Positions 7,681 through 14,284 of a DNA stretch of 24,066 nt are shown here, one piece after another. A program made the translations under genes and the position numbers. Where the stretch lies: positions 1 to 24,066 of the forward strand of contig CAZWXH010000015.1 in NCBI GenBank assembly GCA_964637725.1. Direction: 5' to 3'. The DNA comes from CAZWXH01 sp964637725 (GTDB taxonomy: Bacteria; Bacillota_I; Bacilli_A; Erysipelotrichales; Coprobacillaceae). Below the pieces are notes generated by a model. That model searched no databases, was not told the origin of the DNA, and was given only the letters and a program-made list of their open reading frames with translations. Positions within the stretch are counted from its first letter, which is position 1. Each line of letters opens with the position of its first letter.

Positions 7681-8025
7681 ATGTTATTTATCTATTATCC
7701 AAAATGTAGTACATGTATAAAAGCAATGAAACATTTAGAGGAAAAAGGAATAGTTCTTGAAAAAAGGGATATTGTTAACAACACACCAACTCCAGAAGAA
7801 TTATTAAAATGGATTGAGGTCTATAATCAAGGAATCAAACCATTCTTTAATACTTCAGGTATCCTTTATCGTGAGATGAATCTTAAAGATAAAATTGAGA
7901 CTATGACTAAAGAAGAAGCAATCACTTTATTATCAAGTCATGGAATGTTAATCAAAAGACCTTTACTTATCCATAACAAGCAAATCATTATCGGTTATAA
8001 AAAAGATATCTATGAAAGTTTATAG
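7681..8025 (+). CDS. ArsC/Spx-family thioredoxin-fold protein
   Basis: A 114-residue protein of the ArsC/Spx/YffB family with a thioredoxin-like fold. The N-terminal redox motif CSTC (C9, C12) follows the first beta-strand. The C-terminal KRPLLI and final 'IIIGYKKDIYESL' segments match the family. It could be a small thiol reductase or an Spx-like transcription cofactor; the sequence alone does not separate these, although the short length and the CxxC favour a YffB/ArsC-like reductase over arsenate resistance proper. It starts 9 nt after tex with AGGAGG in the gap, so the two are in one transcript. Confidence 0.8.
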   Translation: MLFIYYPKCSTCIKAMKHLEEKGIVLEKRDIVNNTPTPEELLKWIEVYNQGIKPFFNTSGILYREMNLKDKIETMTKEEAITLLSSHGMLIKRPLLIHNKQIIIGYKKDIYESL

Positions 8026-8035
8026 ATATCTTTTT
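8000..8035 (+). terminator. Rho-independent terminator of the tex unit
   Basis: A long A/T-rich stem, AAAAAGATATCTAT (8000-8013) with ATAGATATCTTTTT (8022-8035), has an 8-nt loop. The stop codon (8023-8025) is in the descending arm, and the T-run forms part of the stem. Confidence 0.75.
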
Positions 8036-8070
8036 CTATGCTTTTTACCTTTTATATTGTGCATTTGACC

Positions 8071-8117
8071 TAAACTATATTGAAACATTTATGTGTAAAC
8101 TATATACTGAAAACATT
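8071..8117 (+). repeat. Imperfect direct repeats over the LytTR promoter (candidate operator)
   Basis: TAAACTATAT occurs at 8071-8080 and 8096-8105, offset 25 bp. It is followed by TGAAACATT (8081-8089) in the first copy and by CTGAAAACATT (8107-8117) in the second. The repeats overlap both the -35 and -10 boxes, a natural position for autoregulation or repression. No binding protein is proven. Confidence 0.5.
8080..8108 (+). promoter_or_regulatory. Promoter of the LytTR/DUF3021 genes
   Basis: TTGAAA (8080-8085), a 17-nt spacer and TATACT (8103-8108) fit a sigma-A promoter. The transcript would start near 8115, which excludes the in-frame ATG at 8091 as start and leaves AGAGGGGG (8120-8127) as the ribosome site. 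Confidence 0.7.
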
Positions 8118-8132
8118 AAAGAGGGGGATATG

Positions 8133-8537
8133 ATGAAAGTTAGAATAGAAGAAATAGAAAATCTTGATGATATAGAAATTGTTATTCGATGTTCATCTGT
8201 AAATGATGATGTCAAAAAACTTATTTATATGTTAGATAAAGGCAATGATACTTTATTATGTAAACAAGATAAAGAATTGCATCAAGTCCATATTAAAGAT
8301 GTCATGTACATTGAATCAATTGATGAAAAAACTTTTGTATATCTAGATAATGAAGTCTATGAAAATCAAAACAAATTATATGAAGTAGAAGATTTATTAA
8401 AAGACAAAGGTTTTGTAAGAATTAGTAAATCAGTTGTATTGAATTTAGATGAATTAAAATGTGTCAAAGCATTGTTGAATGGAAAATATGAAGCAACCTT
8501 ATTAAATGGCGAAAAACTGATTATTAATCGGAGTTAA
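8133..8537 (+). CDS. LytTR-domain transcriptional regulator, C terminus cut by an in-frame stop
   Basis: A 134-residue stand-alone LytTR DNA-binding protein of the kind paired with DUF3021 membrane proteins. LytTR features are HIKDVMYIESIDEKTFVYL (about 52-70) and FVRISKSVVLNLDELK (about 93-108). The start at 8133 is chosen because GAGGGGG lies 5 nt upstream; ATG 8130 is too close and ATG 8091 precedes the predicted transcript start. It ends ...LIINRS followed by TAA (8535-8537). Past that stop the same frame reads MSSFKEAMGI to a TAG at 8568-8570, exactly the R-x-Y-hydrophobic-...-FK-x-x-hydrophobic-G-I tail expected of the family. One base change of the TAA to TAT or TAC would restore a 145-residue protein whose TAG overlaps the next ribosome site. 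In related LytTR/membrane-inhibitor systems (HdrRM, BrsRM) the regulator activates nearby genes. Confidence 0.82.
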   Translation: MKVRIEEIENLDDIEIVIRCSSVNDDVKKLIYMLDKGNDTLLCKQDKELHQVHIKDVMYIESIDEKTFVYLDNEVYENQNKLYEVEDLLKDKGFVRISKSVVLNLDELKCVKALLNGKYEATLLNGEKLIINRS

Positions 8538-8570
8538 ATGTCCTCATTTAAAGAGGCTATGGGAATATAG
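8535..8570 (+). pseudogene. Untranslated remnant of the LytTR C-terminal tail
   Basis: This in-frame continuation of the LytTR gene begins at the TAA (8535-8537) and encodes MSSFKEAMGI before TAG (8568-8570). The peptide fits the last helix of LytTR proteins, so the TAA looks like a nonsense change (or sequencing error) of a Tyr codon. Confidence 0.6.
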
Positions 8571-8580
8571 GAGGAATATG

Positions 8581-8985
8581 ATGAAGAGTATACGAATAAC
8601 TATTTTTGTGATGAGTTTGTCATTTACATTGGTTATGTCAATCAATGCGATATTAATGATTTTTAACTTCACAACAATTACAACAGGATTTGATATTTTA
8701 GCGGTTTTAAGCACATGCTTCGCTATTGCTGCTGCAATAACAATAGGTAATAAGTATCTTTCGTTTTTTAAGGAACATTCTTTACTTTCTAGTTATTGTG
8801 TTGTTATGGTTTTAGCATGTGGTAGTAATTATATATTTTATCAGCACTTTTATTGGGTCAATTTGTTGATTGAAATGGTCTTAACTACGCTTGTCTTTGT
8901 CGCTGTGTGGTTAGGTGTTTACGGTATGAGTTTAAGTGATGCCGATAAAATCAATAAAAAATTAAGTAAAAGCAACGAAAGATAG
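8581..8985 (+). CDS. DUF3021 family membrane protein
   Basis: A 134-residue protein with four predicted membrane helices (about 6-27, 38-58, 68-90, 95-117) and a short charged tail, matching DUF3021 proteins encoded next to LytTR regulators. In analogous LytTR pairs the membrane protein restrains the regulator, so an inhibitor or sensor role is inferred here. The start at 8581 is preferred over ATG 8578 because AGGAGG (8569-8574) then sits 6 nt upstream. The ribosome site overlaps the TAG (8568-8570) at which the unbroken LytTR frame would end, implying that the two were once translationally coupled. The last codons include the first of three GCAAC repeats upstream of the exporter. Confidence 0.8.
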   Translation: MKSIRITIFVMSLSFTLVMSINAILMIFNFTTITTGFDILAVLSTCFAIAAAITIGNKYLSFFKEHSLLSSYCVVMVLACGSNYIFYQHFYWVNLLIEMVLTTLVFVAVWLGVYGMSLSDADKINKKLSKSNER

Positions 8986-9029
8986 CGTAAATGCAACTCA
9001 AAAGATGTAGAAGGCAACTGGTAATTTGT
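8967..9029 (+). promoter_or_regulatory. Three GCAAC direct repeats at 21-bp steps (candidate LytTR operator)
   Basis: GCAAC occurs at 8972-8976, 8993-8997 and 9014-9018, exactly 21 bp apart, i.e. two helical turns, placing all copies on one DNA face. The first two copies share TAAA(A/T)GCAAC, and the second and third share GCAACT. LytTR proteins are known to bind spaced direct repeats on one face of the helix, and a LytTR gene lies immediately upstream. The array abuts a -10 box (9029-9034) that lacks a good -35, the arrangement of an activator-dependent promoter. Confidence 0.6.
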
Positions 9030-9034
9030 ATAGT
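9029..9034 (+). promoter_or_regulatory. -10 box of a probably activator-dependent promoter for the ABC exporter
   Basis: TATAGT (9029-9034) is a fair -10 box. The expected -35 position (about 9006-9011, TGTAGA) is poor and lies between the second and third GCAAC copies. The transcript would begin near 9041 and carry GGAGGG at 9051-9056. Confidence 0.5.
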
Positions 9035-9062
9035 CTAGAGTTAGTCTCAAGGAGGGATAATG

Positions 9063-10001
9063 ATGAGTAATATTATTGAAATTAGTGGTTTAACAAAAAG
9101 ATATGGGGATTTGGTTGCACTAGACCATTTCAGTTTAAAAGTGAAAGAAGGAGAAATATTAGGACTATTAGGTCCCAATGGAAGTGGAAAATCTACCTGT
9201 ATTAATACAATATTATCTTTACTTCAATTTGATGAAGGAAGTATTAAGATATTTAATCAGGAGATGACTCCAAGTTGTTATGATATTAAATCAAAGATTG
9301 GTGTTATTTTCCAAGATGTTGCAGTATTTGAAGAATTAAATGTTGTTGAAAATATTGATTATTTTTGTGGTTTGTATATTAAAGATAAACAAATAAGAAA
9401 ACAATATATAGAAGATGCTATTGCATTAGTTGGATTAGAAGACTTTAGAAAGTTCAAACCTAAACAATTAAGTGGGGGATTATTAAGAAGATTAAATATT
9501 GCTTGTGGTATAGCTCATAAGCCAAGTCTTATCTTTTTAGATGAACCAACAGTAGCCGTTGATCCACAAAGTCGTAATCATATTTTAGCAGGAATTAAGA
9601 CTTTAAATGAACAAGGAGCAACAATTGTTTATACCACGCATTATATGGAAGAAGTCGAACAATTGTGTCATGAGATTGTGATTATGGATAAGGGGAGAAT
9701 TATTGCTAAAGGGACAAATGATGAATTAAAGAATATGACGCAAGTTGGAGAAAAGATTACTTTGGTAATGGATAGTGATGATGTGAATATTGTGAACATA
9801 TTAAAAGAACGTGATGATGTTCTCAGTGTTGAACAAGATCATCAAACACTTCATATTGCTTATCATAACAAAGAGAATAATCTACGAACATTGATAGATG
9901 TATTAAGGGAGCATCATATTCAATATCATACTTTATTTAGTGAACGTCCAACTTTAAATGATGTTTTCTTAGAGTTAACAGGAACGGATTTAAGAGATTA
10001 A
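9063..10001 (+). CDS. ABC transporter ATP-binding protein (ABC-2 exporter type)
   Basis: A 312-residue ATPase of a multidrug/antibiotic-type ABC exporter. Walker A is GPNGSGKST (about 38-46), the Q-loop is GVIFQD, the signature is LSGGLLRR (family usually LSGGxxRR), Walker B is LIFLDEPT followed by VAVDP, and the H-loop is TTHY. The C-terminal 90 residues match the extra domain of this subfamily. The start at 9063 is favoured over ATG 9060 because GGAGGG (9051-9056) is then 6 nt away. Its stop is 1 nt before the first permease. With two different permeases following, it probably drives a heterodimeric exporter; the substrate is unknown. Control by the upstream LytTR/DUF3021 pair is likely from context and the GCAAC repeats. 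Confidence 0.92.
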   Translation: MSNIIEISGLTKRYGDLVALDHFSLKVKEGEILGLLGPNGSGKSTCINTILSLLQFDEGSIKIFNQEMTPSCYDIKSKIGVIFQDVAVFEELNVVENIDYFCGLYIKDKQIRKQYIEDAIALVGLEDFRKFKPKQLSGGLLRRLNIACGIAHKPSLIFLDEPTVAVDPQSRNHILAGIKTLNEQGATIVYTTHYMEEVEQLCHEIVIMDKGRIIAKGTNDELKNMTQVGEKITLVMDSDDVNIVNILKERDDVLSVEQDHQTLHIAYHNKENNLRTLIDVLREHHIQYHTLFSERPTLNDVFLELTGTDLRD

Positions 10002-10002
10002 T

Positions 10003-11124
10003 ATGCATACATTTAAATATCAATTTAAATTACTATTAAGAGATAGAATTATTTTATTTTGGACGATGATTTTCCCTTTAATATTAGCAACATTCTTTAA
10101 TCTCGCATTTTCAAAACTAACATCAAGTGAAGGTTTTGAACCAGCAAGATTAATAGTTGTTGAAGAAAAACAAAATAAAGAGTTAAAAAACTTACTAAAT
10201 GATTTATCAAAAGAAAATGATGATCAATTACTGGATATTACTTATTCATCTTTATCATCAGCTAAAGAAAACTTAAAGAAAGATAATGCTGATGGTTATT
10301 TAATAATAGATGATAAAATATCAATTGTGATTAAAGAAAACGGTATTTCAGCAACAATTATACAAAGTGTTGTTGATTCATACCAACAAATGACTCAGAC
10401 AATGACTTCTATCGCAAAAATAAATCCTCAAGCATTCTTAGAACTTGTTCAAGAGAATATTGAAATGCAAAGTGATTATTTTAAAAGTGAGAACATGACG
10501 TCTTTAGATACAACAGTTGTTTATTTTTATACGCTTATTGGGATGACTTGTATGTATGGAGGATTCTTTGGATTAAAGATATCAACCAATATTGAAGCTA
10601 ACTTATCTAGACAGGGAACAAGAATTAATGTTGCTCCTATATCAAAGATGAAGTTGATTTTAACGGGTAATATAAGTGCATTTATATTACAGTATGTTTC
10701 TTTTTTGATATTACTCGCTTATTTAAACTATGGCTTAGGTGTTGATTTTGGTAGTCAAACAAGTTATATCTTTTTACTTGGAGCGATTGGAACATATGTT
10801 GGAGTCACAATAGGAAATCTAATAGGGAATCTATTTAAATGTTCTGAAAATACAAAAGTCTCAATTCTATCATCATCATCATTGTTTTTATCATTTCTAG
10901 CAGGAATGATGATTGTTGATATGAAATACTGGATTCAAGAATTTGTTCCAATTTTAAGTTACATCAATCCCGTGAGTTTAATTACCGATGCCTTATATGC
11001 ACTTTACTATTATCCAACATATGAACGCTTCTTCTTTAATGTTTGTATTTTAGCGATGATAGGCGTTATTCTCACTATCGGATCAATTATCGTATCAAGG
11101 AGGAAGAAATATGCTCATCTTTAA
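10003..11124 (+). CDS. ABC-2 type transporter permease, first subunit
   Basis: A 373-residue membrane subunit. It has one N-terminal helix (about 18-36), a large extracellular loop of about 130 residues rich in Lys/Asp/Ser, then five or so membrane helices (about 172-190, 220-242, 250-275, 285-305, 345-367). This is the ABC2_membrane_3 plan. It begins 1 nt after the ATPase stop, so translation is coupled. The end of the gene contains AGGAGG, which serves the next permease. Confidence 0.88.
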   Translation: MHTFKYQFKLLLRDRIILFWTMIFPLILATFFNLAFSKLTSSEGFEPARLIVVEEKQNKELKNLLNDLSKENDDQLLDITYSSLSSAKENLKKDNADGYLIIDDKISIVIKENGISATIIQSVVDSYQQMTQTMTSIAKINPQAFLELVQENIEMQSDYFKSENMTSLDTTVVYFYTLIGMTCMYGGFFGLKISTNIEANLSRQGTRINVAPISKMKLILTGNISAFILQYVSFLILLAYLNYGLGVDFGSQTSYIFLLGAIGTYVGVTIGNLIGNLFKCSENTKVSILSSSSLFLSFLAGMMIVDMKYWIQEFVPILSYINPVSLITDALYALYYYPTYERFFFNVCILAMIGVILTIGSIIVSRRKKYAHL

Positions 11125-12265
11125 AAACTATATCAGAATTTCTAAATCGTATCTTTCTTTAATCTTGATATATACAGTTATCTTTGTGGGGATTGCCGCA
11201 ATGACTTCTTTAAGTGGAAATCAGTCAAGTTCTACTTTTGAAGCGAATGAGGCAAAAATTGCGATTATAAATCATGATCAAGACACACCACTCGTTAAGT
11301 CTTTTATTAACTATGTCAAAACAAATGCTGAGTATGTTGAATTAAAAGATGATGAGGATACTTTAAGAGATGCCTTGTTCTTTAGAAAAGCAGAATTTAT
11401 TATGACAATACCAAAGAACTTTACTGAAGATTTTATGGCTGGAAATGATGTCAAAATACTAACAAAAGATGTCCCAGATTCATCGGGTGCAATGTATTCA
11501 AAGACATTGCTTAATAAATACTTAAATACTGCAAAACTTTATTTAAAAACTGATATAAGTTCATCAGATATGTTAAAGAATATTCAACAGGATTTATCAA
11601 TTCACACAGATGTTCAATTATTAAACCAAAACCAAAATAGTGAAATTGAAAATGTTGCAATTTTTTATAACTTTGCAAACTATACGCTTTTATCAATCAC
11701 TATTGCGGTAATTACTATGATTATGATTTCTTTTAGAGATGAAAAAATAAGACGAAGAAATGTTGTATCATCAACATCGTATAAAAGCCTAAATAGACAG
11801 TTATTACTTGGAAATATGGTTATCTCATTTGGCGTTTGGTTATTATATGTCTTATGTAGTGTGGCCCTATATTCAGATGTGATTTTTAACTTATCAGGAC
11901 TTCTTATAATTTTTAATTCATTTATATTTATGGTATTTGTATTGATATTTAGTTTCTTTGTAACAACTTTGACACAAAGTCGAGAATTAGCGAGTGGTAT
12001 ATCAACAGTTGTAGGACTTGGAACAAGCTTTATAGCAGGGGCATTTGTTCCCCAAGGATTACTATCGCCATTTGTTGTGAACTTATCAAAGCTAACACCT
12101 TCTTATTGGTATATATCAAACAATAATCAAATTGCTAAATTAAGTTCATTTAACATGAGTGATTTACAACCAGTATTTTTCAATATAGTTATAATGCTTG
12201 GGTTTTCAATCTTGTTTTATCTTTTAATTCAAGTCGTGAGTCGCTATAAAACAAGAAGAATTTAG
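11111..12265 (+). CDS. ABC-2 type transporter permease, second subunit
   Basis: A 384-residue membrane subunit with the same plan as its neighbour: one N-terminal helix (about 12-32), an extracellular domain to about residue 180, then five to six helices including ISTVVGLGTSFIAGAFVPQG, a motif common in ABC-2 permeases. It overlaps the first permease by 14 nt and uses AGGAGG at about 11098-11103. It is the last gene of the exporter unit. Confidence 0.88.
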   Translation: MLIFKNYIRISKSYLSLILIYTVIFVGIAAMTSLSGNQSSSTFEANEAKIAIINHDQDTPLVKSFINYVKTNAEYVELKDDEDTLRDALFFRKAEFIMTIPKNFTEDFMAGNDVKILTKDVPDSSGAMYSKTLLNKYLNTAKLYLKTDISSSDMLKNIQQDLSIHTDVQLLNQNQNSEIENVAIFYNFANYTLLSITIAVITMIMISFRDEKIRRRNVVSSTSYKSLNRQLLLGNMVISFGVWLLYVLCSVALYSDVIFNLSGLLIIFNSFIFMVFVLIFSFFVTTLTQSRELASGISTVVGLGTSFIAGAFVPQGLLSPFVVNLSKLTPSYWYISNNNQIAKLSSFNMSDLQPVFFNIVIMLGFSILFYLLIQVVSRYKTRRI

Positions 12266-12289
12266 TATATCGAAAGATATACTTTTTTT
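12264..12289 (+). terminator. Rho-independent terminator of the ABC exporter operon
   Basis: AGTATATC (12264-12271), GAAA tetraloop, GATATACT (12276-12283), then a T-run to 12289. Confidence 0.88.
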
Positions 12290-12314
12290 AATTATTTGAA
12301 AAACTTGTTTATTC

Positions 12315-12343
12315 TTTAAAAATTCACATGATTTGTTTATACT
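12315..12343 (+). promoter_or_regulatory. Promoter of the MoxR/DUF58/transglutaminase operon
   Basis: A moderate -35 TTTAAA (12315-12320), a 17-nt spacer and -10 TATACT (12338-12343). The leader is about 20 nt and holds GGAGGGG (12359-12365). Confidence 0.55.
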
Positions 12344-12370
12344 GTAGATATAAGTATAGGAGGGGTATTT

Positions 12371-13297
12371 GTGGATGAATTAAAAAGCGTTATATTAGAA
12401 ATTAAAAAAGCGATGGTTGGAAAAGATGATATTATTTTAAAGATGATATTGGCAATTCTTGCAAGAGGGCATGTTTTGTTAGAGGATATACCTGGAGTTG
12501 GAAAAACTAACCTAGCTTTGGCATTGTCTAAAAGTATGTCTTTAGATTATCATCGTATTCAATTAACAACGGATGTTATGCCCAGTGATATTGTTGGTTT
12601 TACAATGTATAATCCTCAAAAGAATAATTTTGAGTATAAAGCTGGAATTGCTTTTTGTCATTTATTATTAGCTGATGAAATCAATCGGACTTCTAGTAAG
12701 ACACAAGCAGCTTTATTGGAATTAATGGAAGAGGGAAGAATGACTGTTGATGGAATAACTCGTGAGCTTCCCAAACCTTTCTTTGTTATTGCGACGCAAA
12801 ACCCTTTTGGATCAGCAGGAACACAACTACTACCTGATTCTCAATTGGATCGTTTTATGGTACGTCTGTCATTAGGATATCCTCAAGTTAATGAAGAAAT
12901 AGAAGTTTTAAAAGCAAGACAAAAATCAAATCCTTTAGATACAATACATGCCATATTAACACCTGAAACAATCATTGCTGTACAAAATAAAGTAGATGAT
13001 GTATTTGTTAATGACGATATTTATCAATATATTGTTAATTTAATAGAAAGCACAAGACATCATCAATGGGTTCAACAAGGAGCTAGTCCTAGAGGTTCGC
13101 TTTGTTTAATGCGTATGGCCAAAGCATATGCATTTATTGAAGGGAGAGATTATGTCATTCCTCAAGACGTTCAAGCTATAATAAAAGAGACAATTGCTCA
13201 TCGTTTAATCTTAAATTATGATGCAAAGATGAAAAATATATCAGCATTTGAAGTCATAGAAGATATTTTAAAAACAGTGAAAGAACCTGGAATATAA
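12371..13297 (+). CDS. MoxR-family AAA+ ATPase
   Basis: A 308-residue cytoplasmic AAA+ ATPase of the MoxR/RavA-like group, thought to act as a chaperone in maturation of partner complexes. Walker A is EDIPGVGKT (about 38-46), Walker B is LLLADEINR (about 98-106), sensor 1 is ATQNP, the arginine finger is in QLDRFM, and a C-terminal lid domain (AAA_lid_2) includes SPRGSL. The start is GTG (12371), set by GGAGGGG 5 nt upstream; the nearby ATG at 12375 is out of frame. It is followed after 1 nt by a DUF58 gene and then a transglutaminase gene, the classic trio for this family, whose exact substrate is generally not known. Confidence 0.92.
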   Translation: MDELKSVILEIKKAMVGKDDIILKMILAILARGHVLLEDIPGVGKTNLALALSKSMSLDYHRIQLTTDVMPSDIVGFTMYNPQKNNFEYKAGIAFCHLLLADEINRTSSKTQAALLELMEEGRMTVDGITRELPKPFFVIATQNPFGSAGTQLLPDSQLDRFMVRLSLGYPQVNEEIEVLKARQKSNPLDTIHAILTPETIIAVQNKVDDVFVNDDIYQYIVNLIESTRHHQWVQQGASPRGSLCLMRMAKAYAFIEGRDYVIPQDVQAIIKETIAHRLILNYDAKMKNISAFEVIEDILKTVKEPGI

Positions 13298-13298
13298 T

Positions 13299-14270
13299 AT
13301 GTTCAAAGGAATAATAATTTGTTTATTGTGTCTTTTGGGTTTATTTGGTTTATGGAGTTTTATCCTTGGATATTTCCCATTTCTATTGTTTGCGCTTTTC
13401 TTAGTTATGTTTATAATCTGTTTTCTTATAAGTATTCCTGCAATGAAGAATACAACCTTATCCTTACATACAACTTCTCATATCATTGAAAGAAATCAAG
13501 ACTTAATGATTACTTTTCAACGTCAAAACATATCACACTTTCCTTGTGGTAAGATCATAATTAAATATGCTATATATGATGCATATAATAAAAAGATTTA
13601 CTCAATACAAACCAATATGATGGGAAATAAAAGCCATGCCCGTGTTAAAATGAAGCATACTGGAATGTATAATATTAAAATAGAAAAATACTATTGTTAT
13701 GATTTACTTCAATGTTTTCATATTCAACATAAGACACCTCAAAACTATAGCTTTTTCGTCTTTCCAATGCTTATAGAAACAAATATTGATCTTGATGAAG
13801 CAACTTCTTTTCATCAAGATGCAATTGATTATTCACCTTATCAAAAAGGTGAAGACTATTCTGAAATATTTGACTTAAGGCAATATCAAGAGGGTGATAA
13901 TTTAAAACATGTTCATTGGAACTTATCATCTAAAAGAGGTGAACTCCATGTAAAAGTTGGTAGTCAACCAATAATAAAAAGGCTTTTATTATGTTTAGAA
14001 CAATCTTTAGATAAAGAAACTAATGATAAAGCAATAGATTATTTTTATTCTATTTCTTTACAATTGATTCAAAGAGGAATTGCTTTTGAGATTGTCTGTC
14101 CGTTTTATTCTCATGATTATGCCCATATTGAGTTGATCAAAGATGAATCGTATTTTAGAGATTGTTTAATGAAGATTATGCAAACTCCATACCAAAGCAA
14201 AGATGATATTTTAAAAAGTGTAGATAAACATTTAGAAATCACTTTTGTTAATCATAAAGGAATTAATTAG
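13299..14270 (+). CDS. DUF58 domain protein
   Basis: A 323-residue protein. Two N-terminal membrane helices lie close together (about 2-50). A beta-rich segment follows, then the DUF58 signature FDLRQYQEGDNLKHVHWNLS (about 190-210), fitting D-x-R-x-Y-x-x-G-D-x-x-R-x-I-x-W. DUF58 proteins resemble von Willebrand A folds and are encoded with MoxR ATPases and transglutaminase-like proteins; a role in assembling or remodelling an envelope-associated complex is inferred. It starts 1 nt after the MoxR stop, so the two are translationally coupled. Confidence 0.85.
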   Translation: MFKGIIICLLCLLGLFGLWSFILGYFPFLLFALFLVMFIICFLISIPAMKNTTLSLHTTSHIIERNQDLMITFQRQNISHFPCGKIIIKYAIYDAYNKKIYSIQTNMMGNKSHARVKMKHTGMYNIKIEKYYCYDLLQCFHIQHKTPQNYSFFVFPMLIETNIDLDEATSFHQDAIDYSPYQKGEDYSEIFDLRQYQEGDNLKHVHWNLSSKRGELHVKVGSQPIIKRLLLCLEQSLDKETNDKAIDYFYSISLQLIQRGIAFEIVCPFYSHDYAHIELIKDESYFRDCLMKIMQTPYQSKDDILKSVDKHLEITFVNHKGIN

Positions 14271-14284
14271 AAAAGAGGGATACC

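Noticed and set aside
8091..8132. Longer LytTR protein starting at ATG 8091
   Set aside because: That ATG lies between the -35 and -10 boxes of the predicted promoter; the ribosome site fits 8133.
12305..12340. TTGTTTAT direct repeats (offset 28 bp) before the MoxR gene as an operator
   Set aside because: Short A/T-rich words at a non-helical offset; not above chance.
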